Positions 39,201 to 48,857 of a stretch of DNA of 64,000 nt are shown one piece after another (position 1 is the stretch's first letter; the number at the start of each line of letters is the position of its first letter). A program made the translations under genes and the position numbers. Below the pieces are notes generated by a model, which worked only from the letters and a program-made list of their open reading frames with translations, did not search any database and was not told where the DNA came from. This DNA is from Myoxocephalus aenaeus. Taxonomy: Eukaryota; Chordata; Actinopteri; Perciformes; Cottidae. Where the stretch lies: the NCBI GenBank assembly GCA_038501785.1, contig JBAMJR010000195.1:3486501-3550500 (forward strand), read 5' to 3'.

Positions 39201-42200
39201 CATTTATGTACACACCCACTGGGGAGGTCAAAGGTCAGGAAGCAGCACTGGGAGCCTTTCAGGGACATCCAGGCTCGCCGTAAAACATCTTGAGCCAACA
39301 GCATAATCTTCTCCACTACACAGCACTGCCACCTTCAGTTTAGCAAACAGCCTACTCCTCATTGTGTTGTTTAGCTCGCACACTGACACAAATTAGTTGC
39401 TCAACAATTGGAGATGCTTTCAAGCACTTCGTGAATCATTCAAGCAGCTGTTAATCCTTTAAAGACACCCTGTCGACACTCCCAAGTATTTCCTCGTATT
39501 TCAAGAAACCTGAATATGACAGAGCCGCCTATGGCTCGAATGCATGCTGTACTGAACGGCCCGCTTGTATACATATGAACTTGTTGTGTTCCTTCCCCCT
39601 GAAATTACACGGTTTTCCATCTGTTTCCAGCCCGTGCCCATTGCTTAGGGATTGTTTGGGCTGCGGTCCATTTAGCCCTCACACTCTGTCCTTGTGAGCC
39701 ACCTGTTCACCTCGCCGCCTCAACCTGTTTATCCCACAAGGCTCCCGTGTTGCCTCATCTCAACGGCGATTTGTTTGCGCTAACCTCTCGTTGGTTTCCA
39801 TGTCGAAGCAAAAGCGCTTGTCGATGGACTCTGTCTTCCGGCGGATGCAGGATATCAGTGTCAGCACCGTGATGCCCTAGAGAGGGAGAGAGAGGGAGAG
39901 AGAGAGTTACGTGCGATGGAGACGATGATGACAGCAGTCTGAGGATACAAACTGGCTGCAGGTGCTGAAGATGTCAGAGCAGGTTGGTCTGTGGCTGTGA
40001 GTGTTGGATTTGTTGGAACATTCTTTGAATCTTTTTCCAGTGAAGCACCTGTTTAGTTATCGGCTTTTGTTCACAAGGCACCATGACCAGCTGTCTCCCC
40101 TCCGTGTGATAGCTGCAATAATATTTGACCCACGACACGCCTAAAGCCCCTGTTGGGACAAAAAAAACGACAACAACAAAAAAAAGGACAGGGCTTGTCA
40201 GAAAAAAGAAAAGAAAAAGAGTGCGTACAAGTATGATGCTTCTGTATTAACATATGGTACACGTACACTTCTCCTGGCAGTACAGATAGCCCTGCATGGG
40301 CAGGAAACTGTACATTTTACGGATGTGGGATGGGTGTTTCATTCTCTTCATCAGCTCCTCCATCTCCTCGCGAGTGCTCTCGTAGTGGTTTCTCGTCTGC
40401 GGGCAAAACCAGACGGCTCTTTAGAATCTTATTGACATCTGATTAAGAAGATATTAAATCTCACTGATGGCATCATTTGCTGCATCACTTACGTTCTGCA
40501 AGCTGAGCTGCAGTTCTTGCTTGTAAGGCATGAAGTCCTGAGTCATCTCCACCGTCAGGTTGTTGAGCGTTAGAATGCTCTGCAGAAACGCCAGCACCTG
40601 TCCAGCCAGAAGCAGGAATTACATACCACAGATACCCATCAGCGAGTTCTTCTATTCAAATATATCAATTTCCTCAATCTCTTGTCCCGTGACGGCAAAG
40701 AGGAAGAGTAGGAGAGCAGCCCTCACCGGCTCAACCACGTCAAACTTCTTCCTGTCCTGCACCTGATGGATCTGGTACACATAGTCCACCGACGATTCAT
40801 AGAAGTTCACACGCTCTTTCTCAAGGAGTTCATCAGCCTGGAGTACAAAAATAAAAATAAAAAAAAGGAAAGGAAAGGACATTTCAAACAGTTCTACAGT
40901 TCTAACATTTAACTGCATAACTGATGAATACTTGTCGTACGCCACCTCTTGAAGTTGACTCTCTTTCTTCTTCGCAGAAAGATTCAGGTGTTTGTCGACC
41001 TGCGAGTGATATTTCTCACTCTCCTTCTCGAACTTCTTTTTCTTTTCCTGCAGGACAGATGTGTAATTGTGAAAAATTAAAGATGAAATACATTTTTAAA
41101 GATGATCTAGCAAAGCTTGACTGGAAGACAAATAGGTTTTAGAAATGTTCATCTCTCATTCAAATTATGAGCAGCTCTCAGAAACTAAAACTAGCAAGAT
41201 TTTTAATTTGAGCTTATTTTGAAAGCCGACATTTCAAGCTAATATTAACATCTTTGCTGAAGATTCTTTAAATTTACATCATGCAAGTTTTGCATGAATC
41301 TTTGAAAAAGCTCCGTGGTGGTGGGCAGACTATGCGATGGAGACACTGTTTCGAAATTACACATTTTTGGCATTTCTGTACTGCATTTTCTTCTGATAAA
41401 TACGCTGATACCAACGCATTTGCAGAAGGCTATTATACGTCACTTATTTCCCACAGGGGGTACTTCTGTAGTTGCCTGGGGGTATTTGGAGAAAATGTAG
41501 ATCAACCAATTTGACAAAATGGAACAAACGATTTCATCTGACAAAAAAATTATTAATTAATTAACTGAATAAATTCTTAGCTAAAGATAACAGTTGAAGT
41601 AGAGAGCTACAATTATTGATAAATTGTTGGAATAGCTCTCTAAAAGTAACAAAGAAACATTCAGCTGGTATTATGACTGCAAACCAAACGACCGAGAGAG
41701 AGAGTTCATTAACTTCCAGTTTAAATCAATTCCAATGATCACATTTGAAACATGAGTTCATCTGACGGAGCGAAGGGGGTCAGACTAAGTAGTGTGGTGT
41801 TGACCTAGTACATTTTATTTTGACGACTTTCACTGTTTGTAGAACATTGTCTGCACACATGTACTTTCTCCTTGTAAAGGACATGATACCCCTTTTTATC
41901 TTATTGAGAGAACACAGATGTATTATCCAGTACATTATTAGTATTGTTGTAATTAACAGTTAACATCTTAGTATTATTATTATGATGAATAGGCTGCAGT
42001 ACTGGAACAATCAAAATACGTCTTTAGATAGGATTCAATTAGATTGTATTTTAATATGCATTTGTTTTCCAAGTCATGTGGTGCCTGTATATTTCAATCC
42101 TGCTTGTGTTTTAAAATCAGCACAGCAGCAAGAAAGCGGCTGGTTAATAAATACAGTGAGAGGGGGGAAATAACACTCTTCTGATCACCCGAGTGCAACC

Positions 42201-45200
42201 AGAAGAAAAAACAACTCAAATGTCATTCTGAATAATCAAGGTGATATCCCACTGAGATTCCTGATGACTTTAAAAGCAGAATAAATCTCTGGTAGAGTGG
42301 CACACAGGGGGTCACCTGAGAAAAACACGAGCTGTTCTCAACTACAAAAGTGCTTTCGACAAAATGCCTTTACACATCGAGGAGGAAGAAGAGACGTAAA
42401 TGTTAGTGTTCCTAACAGATTAATGTTTCACACATACACTCAAAAATAGATTTGGGGAAGTAGCTCATAACAGGCTGTCTGGTCGGTTAGCACCTCAAGA
42501 AAGCATTATATAAATATATATATATATATGCATAATGTTGTATAAGGATTTGACTTTTCATGCATAGCAACAGCAGAACAGTGCTTTGCAGGGTGTCTTA
42601 AGAACGAATGATATTTGCCACATTTCACTTGCGTAGCAGATGAATCACTTACTTTTGTAACTCCTATTTGCTCCTTTCTGAACTTCTCCAACGGCTTGAT
42701 GAGCAGATCGGAGGCGTTCTGGACCTGGACGGGCAAACATGGATCAACATGGAACACTCACGCACACATAAAGTATTGCCTTATGTCTTATGGGTACTAA
42801 CCTGTTGAAAGAGTTTGAATGTAAAGTGTGAGTGTGACAATTTCATAATAATGCTGCTCTCCTCCACACCATTGCCAGCACAGTTTACCGGATGACTTAC
42901 AGTTTTTAATTAGATCTGTATCCAGTAAACCCAGTCTAACTGGAACCTCTACACCTGATGTCCCTCCTTGATTGATTGTGTACGAGGATGAATCAAACCA
43001 GGTTAGCTTGAGTTTATCTGGCTGCGTAAATAAGGAAGGATGTGGGACAACTTGTACGCAACTATTAAAGTTGTGAAAATAAAGCAAATAGCTTAAAAAA
43101 CAACAACACCAGCACCATAACATATTCAGTAGTTACAGTATAATGTGTGAAATAACGGCATCAGACACATTTACAAAAAGGGAGGGAAAGTGATCGCAAA
43201 ATAATTACCAGAATTAATCTCAACAAGTATTCACAAGGCCACAGAATCTAGGTGTCTGTGTCTCATTATGGCACATTTCAATGAACAAAGACAGAAAAAA
43301 AGTGTTGATTTTGCATCATAATATAGAGGAAGTTAGTTATCTGTAACCGAATGTGCCAAACGTTTCCTTTTAATCTGTAGTGCAGGACATGTTGGTATGG
43401 GTTCTAATATGTAATGAGGGTTTAAATGGGATGCAGAGTCGGTGTGGAGGAAGTTGATAACGCACCAGCATCATCCTGTCGTGCTCTACTTCCTGCAGGA
43501 GTCCGGCGAACTCCTGGAACGACTGAGCTGGGGAGGAAAACACAAACATGATGACCGGAATGAAGACATTGCTCATTCTTATCTTAAGTGTCTGACGGGA
43601 AAGATTAAAAAAGAAACACACTTGCTCCAGTGTTAACAAATGTGCATTAGAATAAACTGTGTGTTTTTGATCATTCTGATGTAAAATGTGTATTTATTCA
43701 CAGAAAAACATGCTGGAATTATGGCATGACATCTCCTGCACGTTGTCTAAGAGTCAGTAAACACAAAGTAGCATCATCTTACTGATATTAATTTCATCAT
43801 CTGTCAGGGAGTCACCGATGACGTCGAACTGGAACATGCTGAGAGTCTGGGAGAACTTCTGTACTGCCAAGGAGTAGCCTGGGAAAAAAAAAAAAAACAT
43901 TTACTTCTTTTGAAACATCTGAATTGAGTTACAACGGCCTCTACCACAACTACGTTAAACAACATTATAGCCTCCAATTTTCTTTATGCTCTAAATACCC
44001 CCCAAAAAATGGAAATGCAGTCCAGGATTTTTTTGCAACAGTGTTTTTCCTCCTTTTTTTTTCTCTCTGCCAATAAAGTCCAAAGTATGAAAGATATCCT
44101 TGGCAGGTTTCATCTCATCAGCAGCAGCAATATGTCACCCCTGCTTTGTCTAGGTTGTATTATCAAATAAAAAACTGTCTGTCAGATCAATACTGCAAGG
44201 CTTCTTGTCTGAGGAACTTGGCTACCAGACCGTGTATCATATTCTTAATTCCTCCTTAAATCCCTCTTTGTTATGCAACACTTTTCAACTTTCAACTTGT
44301 TTTTTTTTCCCATCAGAAAATGTCTGTTTCGTTTATGTAGTGTATTTTGGATTGCCTTAATAGTGCCTTTGTATTAAAGGTGTTTATTGTTGACAGTGCA
44401 CTGCAGAAGACACACAGCCCATTTCACAGCACCGACAGCTGGAGATCAGTGTTTAAAATAATAAATAAAAAGGTTCTACAGGACGTGAGCACTGAGTCCA
44501 GATCATGAGGACTCAAAATAAATACATGACTTTCAACGAATATCTCTTGGTGCAGATGACCCCAAAAACGAGCCCTGGTGACCTCTGGCTCTTCTGTGGA
44601 CTGAATGTACAGCAGGACCCTCACTCACCACGCTGCAGCTACAATGACACTTTGTGTTTGCGAGGGGGAAAAGATGCTCCCTGGGGATTTGGATTTGGAT
44701 TTTGGAACAACAACAGTGCTCTCCTTCATGGGTGCCACGCTGACCCAAATAAAGACATCTGCTGCGTGCTGCCACTGGCTGCGGTCCATACTCTCCGTGG
44801 TGGGACTGGTCCCACTGCACAACCAGCAGCGGGGAGACAACAGGTGACGTCACAGAGGCGGAACAGGCCACGCAAGAAGGCAGCTGCTGTGCATCTGCAC
44901 CGGACCCCCTGCAGGGCTGCGTGGTCCTCTCCCAGGGGTGCACTGGCACCTCCCTGAATCAGCCTCTCCCACCCACATCGATCCCGCCGGGCCCTTGAAA
45001 AAGGCCCCATTGATGCTGATCCCAAGCCTCATCATGCACATGCAATACATGCAAAACATTGTTTTATTGATTCAGAAACGAGAGCGATCGCATTGAAGGA
45101 GTCTTACCTCTGATTGCAGTGATCACACTGTTGCCGTCTTTTATCAACTCTTTGAGGAATTTGCTCGTCCTCTCCAGCTCCAGTTCATAACACTTTAGAG

Positions 45201-45261
45201 TCTCCCTGAAGTCCGGACTGTCCTGATAGCAGGCGCTGAACTCCAGAGGAGGATGCCCCAT
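27191..45261 (-). CDS. ophn1: Oligophrenin-1, Rho GTPase-activating protein (22 coding exons; last exon uncertain)
   Basis: BAR-PH-RhoGAP protein that stimulates GTP hydrolysis by Rho-family GTPases. Known roles are in dendritic spines, AMPA-receptor and synaptic-vesicle endocytosis, and human OPHN1 loss causes X-linked intellectual disability. The exons, from 45261 down, join in one frame of 767 complete codons (human 802 aa). BAR domain: about residues 1-234 (MGHPPLEFS start). PH: about 265-368 (GYLYCQEKW...LWMEAMDGKEP). RhoGAP: about 380-562 with the arginine finger R409 in EGVYRTVGS and the PSNMAVIFGPTLMR motif. Proline-rich, SH3-binding-type tail: about 568-751 (PPVPPPR, RPPVRPPEPP). The ATG at 45261 matches the human start; the in-frame codon at 45330 is GTG. 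The acceptor-like CCCAG three bases before the ATG suggests an upstream non-coding exon. The C-terminal exon with the stop is not firmly placed. Convergent with ar. Confidence 0.96.
27345..27410. repeat. SINE/LINE tail fragment
   Basis: The phrase AAGTCACTTTGGATAAAAGC followed by ATCAGCTAAATAC and repeated AATGTAATGT is the conserved tail of a common fish retroposon. Only the tail is recognisable. Confidence 0.55.
28160..28307 (-). CDS. ophn1: ophn1 coding exon 21 (SH3-binding prolines)
   Basis: 148 bp, with AICRPPVRPPEPPSRPP, matching human RPPVRPPDPPCR. A frame ending in TAG exists, but GTAAGT after TCCTA splices the stop out and joins to exon 22. Confidence 0.93.
29173..29487 (-). CDS. 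ophn1: ophn1 coding exon 20 (low-complexity tail)
   Basis: 315 bp, beginning GQNDSSVTDGEVSTNPVPLQ, with proline-, arginine- and serine-rich runs (PREPPPRLALMPRPSSR; a run of six serines). Little conserved in sequence with human, but in the right position and phase. Donor GTATAATG. Confidence 0.88.
30003..30066. repeat. 64-bp direct repeat, copy 2
   Basis: Partner of 26173-26236 with a single mismatch (30013 g versus 26183 t). It lies in ophn1 intron 19. Confidence 0.9.
30294..30396 (-). CDS. ophn1: ophn1 coding exon 19 (proline-rich tail start)
   Basis: Starts IFSYMPEDSTSPPVPPPRIT and runs through RKRQPITISKR. The 3' end is set at C|GTGTTT because it leaves one base, as exon 20 requires; C|GTCCAC nine bases earlier would also fit. 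The start is secure, the end less so. Confidence 0.8.
30645..31075. mobile_element. Palindromic MITE-like element (copy 2), ophn1 intron 18
   Basis: The left half contains AACATTTTCCGAAATACACTG, GAGAAGATCAACA and AGCAGCCGGCCAGCTTAG. The right half contains TATGCTAAGCTAAATAAGCC and GGTATCAATGTTCTCATC in inverted order. Same family as 14.63-15.0 kb. It ends about 110 bp from exon 18. Confidence 0.65.
31183..31342 (-). CDS. ophn1: ophn1 coding exon 18 (RhoGAP end)
   Basis: 160 bp, with NRMTPSNMAVIFGPTLMRA and DIKFQNIVVEILIEDFKK; the Asn and Pro of the GAP signature are present. Confidence 0.95.
31452..31557 (-). CDS. ophn1: ophn1 coding exon 17 (RhoGAP)
   Basis: 106 bp, SDNLDFRLSEIHSLSHKLPE then KNREMVEMLIKHLV. 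Confidence 0.95.
32460..32640 (-). mobile_element. tRNA-derived SINE, ophn1 intron 16
   Basis: On the minus strand it begins with a tRNA-like head: A box TAGCTCAGGGGGATGAG and B box GGTTCGATCCC spaced as in a tRNA, followed by a SINE body with AAGTGTCCCTGAGCAAGACAC on the same strand. It does not fold as a complete tRNA. A pol III promoter may survive. Confidence 0.8.
32657..32715 (-). CDS. ophn1: ophn1 coding exon 16 (RhoGAP)
   Basis: 59 bp, SLSEPLMTYSLHRDLMCAA. A SINE lies only about 20 bp downstream of its donor. Confidence 0.95.
33242..33326 (-). CDS. ophn1: ophn1 coding exon 15 (RhoGAP)
   Basis: 85 bp, PTNPGDVDLQSSDWDIKTIT then SALKFYLR. Confidence 0.95.
34153..34227 (-). CDS. ophn1: ophn1 coding exon 14 (RhoGAP arginine finger)
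   Basis: 75 bp, VTQEGVYRTVGSNIQVQKLL then NAFF. The Arg of YRTVGS is the catalytic finger and falls at residue 409, the same number as human. Confidence 0.95.
34875..34937 (-). CDS. ophn1: ophn1 coding exon 13 (RhoGAP start)
   Basis: 63 bp, MELNEIGFKFVRKCINYIET then K. Confidence 0.95.
35100..35133 (-). CDS. ophn1: ophn1 coding exon 12 (PH-GAP linker)
   Basis: A 34-bp micro-exon, IYHSPIHKQAE; human IYHSPITKQQE. Acceptor TTTCAG, donor GTAAGT. Confidence 0.93.
36758..37163. mobile_element. TIR DNA element carrying a MADF-like ORF (PIF/Harbinger-like)
   Basis: The ends TAATTCATGCTTCTCCGTCA (36758) and its inverse (to 37163) extend to about 45-bp terminal inverted repeats with a few mismatches. 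The outermost TAA/TTA may be a 3-bp target duplication, as in PIF/Harbinger. The inside encodes a MADF-like peptide. No DDE transposase is present, so the element is non-autonomous. Confidence 0.75.
36893..37129 (+). CDS. MADF (Myb/SANT-like) fragment within the TIR element
   Basis: Open frame from the ATG at 36893 (MDQTEERIIEEVRKYEHLYN) with pattern I-x-x-V-x-x-Y-x-x-LY, then DYKD, then W-x-x-IA, as in MADF domains of PIF/Harbinger accessory DNA-binding proteins. After about residue 40 it becomes unlike MADF and runs into the TIR, so the domain is a fragment. An open frame also extends upstream to 36842. Confidence 0.5.
   Translation: MDQTEERIIEEVRKYEHLYNFSSRDYKDCKMTLNSWREIAQNTATQAHPPGGMAVNCRATRTLDAELRMLNDSVRSTA
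37187..37795. repeat. Foldback with 133-bp perfect arms
   Basis: Arm B (37187-37319) is the exact reverse complement of B' (37663-37795). Inside, C (37492-37537) pairs with C' (37620-37665) with one mismatch. Between C and C' lies 37558-37621, an exact inverted 64-bp copy of the right end of the neighbouring TIR element (37102-37165). A 172-bp segment (37320-37491) is present only in the left half. Confidence 0.92.
38614..38692 (-). CDS. ophn1: ophn1 coding exon 11 (PH end)
   Basis: 79 bp, NTPVTFQALSEGDRKLWMEA then MDGKEP, the C-terminal PH helix. Confidence 0.95.
39785..39876 (-). CDS. ophn1: ophn1 coding exon 10 (PH)
   Basis: 92 bp, TVLTLISCIRRKTESIDKRF then CFDMETNER. The acceptor is preceded by a long pyrimidine tract (GAGAGGGAGA repeats on the + strand). 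Confidence 0.95.
39877..40048 (-). repeat. Purine-rich simple repeat in ophn1 intron 9
   Basis: GAGAGGGAGAGAGAGGGAGA on the + strand next to exon 10. In the sense strand this is the polypyrimidine tract of that acceptor. The rest of the intron is unremarkable. Confidence 0.7.
40049..40149 (-). CDS. ophn1: ophn1 coding exon 9 (PH)
   Basis: 101 bp, ALGVSWVKYYCSYHTEGRQL then VMVPCEQKPITKQ, matching human ALGISWVKYYCQY. Confidence 0.94.
40267..40396 (-). CDS. ophn1: ophn1 coding exon 8 (BAR-PH linker)
   Basis: 130 bp, TRNHYESTREEMEELMKRMK through GYLYCQEK. The donor after AAGT (GTACGT) leaves T, which with GG from exon 9 makes the conserved Trp of EKWALG. Confidence 0.94.
40493..40597 (-). CDS. 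ophn1: ophn1 coding exon 7 (BAR end)
   Basis: 105 bp, VLAFLQSILTLNNLTVEMTQ then DFMPYKQELQLSLQN. Confidence 0.95.
40727..40837 (-). CDS. ophn1: ophn1 coding exon 6 (BAR)
   Basis: 111 bp, ADELLEKERVNFYESSVDYV then YQIHQVQDRKKFDVVEP. Confidence 0.95.
40946..41047 (-). CDS. ophn1: ophn1 coding exon 5 (BAR, lysine-rich helix)
   Basis: 102 bp. Starts EKKKKFEKESEK and ends NLSAKKKESQLQE, a basic coiled-coil stretch as in the human BAR domain. Confidence 0.95.
42511..42529. repeat. Short (TA)n run
   Basis: TAAATATATATATATATAT in ophn1 intron 4. Confidence 0.9.
42653..42724 (-). CDS. ophn1: ophn1 coding exon 4 (BAR)
   Basis: 72 bp, VQNASDLLIKPLEKFRKEQI then GVTK, close to human. Confidence 0.95.
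43466..43527 (-). CDS. ophn1: ophn1 coding exon 3 (BAR)
   Basis: 62 bp, QSFQEFAGLLQEVEHDRMML. Human counterpart is the KEFAELLNEVENERMMM helix. Donor GTGCGT. Confidence 0.94.
43783..43878 (-). CDS. ophn1: ophn1 coding exon 2 (BAR)
   Basis: Residues 52-83: YSLAVQKFSQTLSMFQFDVI, then GDSLTDDEINI. Confidence 0.95.
45108..45261 (-). CDS. ophn1: ophn1 coding exon 1 (start, BAR)
   Basis: Residues 1-51, MGHPPLEFSACYQDSPDFRE onward, nearly the human N-terminus. Donor GTAAGAC. Confidence 0.96.
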
Positions 45262-45620
45262 CTTCTGGGCAGTGTAGTAATGCAGACAATATAGAAAGAA
45301 ACACCGCGGTTTGTTCTCGTTGAGCCTCACAGCCTCCGCTCGTCTACCGCGCGCTGGTCATTGCTCATCTGGCCACGGGGTCCGTGGGGTCCTGCGTCAG
45401 GTATGAAGTGCACGAGACCGTGAGGAGGCACGGCGTTATATTTACTTCCCCTTTCCCCTCCTGTGGCGCGCGGCTGAAACTGTAATTTAGTTGTATCCTG
45501 GTCCGCTTCGCCACTTTTTCCTTGTTGCGGTGTCGCGATTAGAAGAGCGGCTAGAATCCATTGGGACGCGTTCGTTTCCGAAATATCTCACACTGTCATC
45601 GAAACCTCATCCGGCCTTTA
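45262..45620 (-). promoter_or_regulatory. ophn1: ophn1 upstream region, CpG-rich
   Basis: Directly upstream of the ophn1 start the DNA becomes CpG-rich (CGCGCGCTGG, GCGCGCGGCTG, GGTGTCGCGATT) unlike the surroundings. This suits a TATA-less promoter and non-coding first exon, but no transcription start can be placed. Confidence 0.45.
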
Positions 45621-46440
45621 CCTCGGTTTGAAGCCAAATTTGATTTGTTAAGCTAGCAGCACGCTATTAAGTCACTGAATACGGATTAGTAAATGCATAT
45701 CATCAAACTGAAATGTCATACATATCCTTTAAGCCCCACAGCTTTACAAAGAGGGGTAGCGCAAAGCGGAATGGGACGGAACCAACTGGCTACGGACTCG
45801 CTGAAAACTTCCCCTTTTCCACACCCAGGAGGTTCTTAAAGGGGCTGCTGCACAGTCGCTGTACTCGTGTTCACGATGCTGCGTTCAGGTGCTGTCGGGA
45901 ATAAACGGCCATAGGCAAGTTAAGAAAAAATAGTTAATATACATATTATAAATAATGTATATATGTATATGAAACCCCAAAAGGTTGACAATTAAATAAC
46001 TGTCACAGGGTGGGATAAAAAAAAAAAAAAAAATGTAATTCTGCAACATAAAAATAATCTAAATGTTTTTCAGACTTTGTAATTCTAGCTTTTCCGCCTG
46101 TAAATTACTAGACGATTTAAAGTAATTGGATAAATCAAAAGGGGAATACCACTTTTTGGTTAAGACATTGCTTAGATTTCAGCGATCACACGCCTGAAAG
46201 ATGTGAACAGCAAGGTTGGAGAAGTGGGGTTATGACCAGAAACAGGGCAGCTGCAGTGAACGTGCAGCTGCCCGTGTGAATGTGGATTTTCCTGAAAAAC
46301 ATGAAATAAAGGTTCCACTTGCTTACATATTTATAGATCTTTAAACAAAGCTATGGCAGCACTGTGTGTTGGAGGAACATCGTTTTAATTTCAAAGCATC
46401 TCATGATAGATACAGACACATCTGCAAGGACACCTAATTA

Positions 46441-46502
46441 AGAGATAAGATAAAATAAGATAATCCTGTATTAGTCCCGCAGTGGGGAAATATACAGGAT
46501 CA
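46441..46502. repeat. Dispersed repeat fragment
   Basis: AGATAAGATAAAATAAGATAA followed by TTAGTCCCGCAGTGGGGAAATAT. A related fragment is at 36612-36663. Common teleost tail-type repeat; class not determined. Confidence 0.5.
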
Positions 46503-48312
46503 TTATTAATTTAGGATAATGACTAATGTGCGGGGCCCTGAACATATCACGATAACGTGATTATTCCACAATGAGACAGGTGTGACACCTGCATGTGACT
46601 GGGTGTGTTCCTACATTTAGGTTTAACCACCATTACATCACTGTCCTGGTCACAGGCAGTGTCACCAGACTTAGAGGACACAACTAAAGTAATACTGCAA
46701 GATTTTAAACGTACACTATGAAAACATTGATGTAAAACTATGTCATCATACTACACATACGTATTAAGATCACATGAGCATCAGCTGTTTATCAAGTCTG
46801 TAAATAAAAGCTGATGACGAATGTTACAAAGCATTGAAATGATTTGACATACCTGCAGACTTGTTTCTCTCCGCAGAGGCCTGTGCTGAGGTGTTGAGGA
46901 ATGTAGAGGCAGTCACACTCCCAAGACTGAATTCACTTCTGCAGAGGAAGGGAAGCGTTATTAAAATGGTGGAGACTGAGGAGCCAGACTGAGCGTTGGC
47001 TTTTCCAACATTAGGAGTGTAATAAGTACTTTTAATTTTGTTTAACCATTCATCTCAATACATGACTCTTTACATACACATACTATGCTCAACAACAAAT
47101 CTGATTTTAAAGGCCGGACCTTTAAGCCTTTTGATCCCTCTGCTGTTGACTCTCATCATGTTGAACCAGACGTAAACATTTTGTAGTTTTTCTGATGAAA
47201 CCCAGTTTAATGACTCATGTGTTTCTTTGCCTCCTAATATATTCTCTTCATCTGAATATAAGAACTTTTTCTAGCAACTATGGCAAATTCATTCATTATT
47301 GGTCTTTACTCAATCATGATTGTTCAGTTATTGCCTTATTGCTTCTTACTGAGGACTCTAGAGAACTCTTTAAAAGACCAAATCACAGTTCAGTTCACAA
47401 TGTAAGAGTGAATAGATCTGGAGGTGGAGTATGTTTATTCCTGGTGACTTTATAATAGTAATATTATTAATTATTATTAATAGTAATATAGTAATATTCA
47501 GATAACAATAACGTGTCTGTTTTTTTTTTTAGCTCTCTGGTGTCTCTGGTGGAAATAATGTTATAGTTGGTGCTATTTATCGCACATCAAAGATTTCAAT
47601 GAAAGTCTGTTGCGTTCTCTTGATCTGATAAATGAGGATAAACTTTGTGACATTTTACTCCAGTAAATGTCCAAAAGATATTAACCACGTGGAACGTATA
47701 CATCAGGTATTGCAAAGAGATTTTCCTTCAGTCTTTTTGGATGGTTAAAATTCTTTCAACAATCCATTTGATATAGTCTATTGTGACAATATATTGTCAA
47801 CAATATTGCGTATATCTTATGCAGATTCCTTTTGTGTTCTCTATTCTCTCTATTGTGACATTTTAATATTATATAAGTGAAGGCTTCAAATAAGCCCAAT
47901 GGGGTTTCTGCCTGTGATGTGATGCACCGTGATATTATTTATCTCTGTTATGTGTGTGTATTACTTTATATTGTGCACACAAAAAAAAACTATAACTATA
48001 GAGCTATGAATGTTGCAATGACTGTTAATGACCTCCAGGTGTCACCATTCAGTCTGAACTGACGCAGGGGACCACAGCATTCAGTCAGTTTCAGTTAATT
48101 CAGTGTATCTGAAAAAGCTCCATCCATGTACAGCTCAGAATATTTTTGGCCTTCATTTCCAAAAACAATGCTAGGAGTGTTCGAGATGTTGCAGAACAGG
48201 TCATGAAGGATTGTTAATCACCTTGGCAGCTCTCAGTAACAGCTCCTCTCTGACTGGCAGCAGCAGCAATTAATGTCACACTTACGGTCATGCCAATAGC
48301 GAGCCCTTTATC

Positions 48313-48737
48313 CAGTGGTGGACAGAGTACTCTGATCTTTTACTTAAGTACAATTAAAATAGCAATACTGTAAAAATACTCTGTTATGGGTAAAAGTCCT
48401 GCATTGAAAACTATACCTAAAGTACCAAAAGTAAAAGTATCAATAAGCAGAAGGGCCCTTTTCAGAATCTTAGATATTATATCACGGGATGTGATGAATA
48501 AATGTGTTCATCACTTAATGTTGCACCTGATGAAGGTGGAGCTGATTGTAATTACTTCCTATTTTGTATTAATAACTTAAATATGCAAAATAACAAAATG
48601 CAGTGGAGAAATTACAATATGTGCCTCCAAAATGAAGTTGAGTAGACGCATAAAGCAGCGAAAAAAGGGAAATTACGCGAGCAAAGTACAAATACAGTAC
48701 AAGTACCTCAATTAATTGACCTCATATTCCACCACTC
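48313..48737. mobile_element. hAT-like MITE
   Basis: 425 bp. It starts CAGTGGTGGA and ends TCCACCACTC, short inverted repeats typical of hAT elements. Next inside are TTACTTAAGTACAATT at the left and AAGTACAAATACAGTACAAG at the right. The flanks CCTTTATC and CTTTGATC could be a worn 8-bp target duplication. No transposase ORF. Confidence 0.7.
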
Positions 48738-48763
48738 CTTTGATCAACGTTACAACCGTCACA

Positions 48764-48788
48764 AACACACACACACACACACACACAT

Positions 48789-48855
<67 letters not shown>
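48764..48855. repeat. (CA)n microsatellite
   Basis: About 45 CA units with two interruptions (ATAC, GC). Likely length-variable. Confidence 0.97.

Positions 48856-48857
<2 letters not shown>

Noticed and set aside
45262..45330. In-frame N-terminal extension of ophn1
   Set aside because: The upstream start is GTG, not ATG, and an acceptor-like CCCAG lies just before the conserved MGHPP start.
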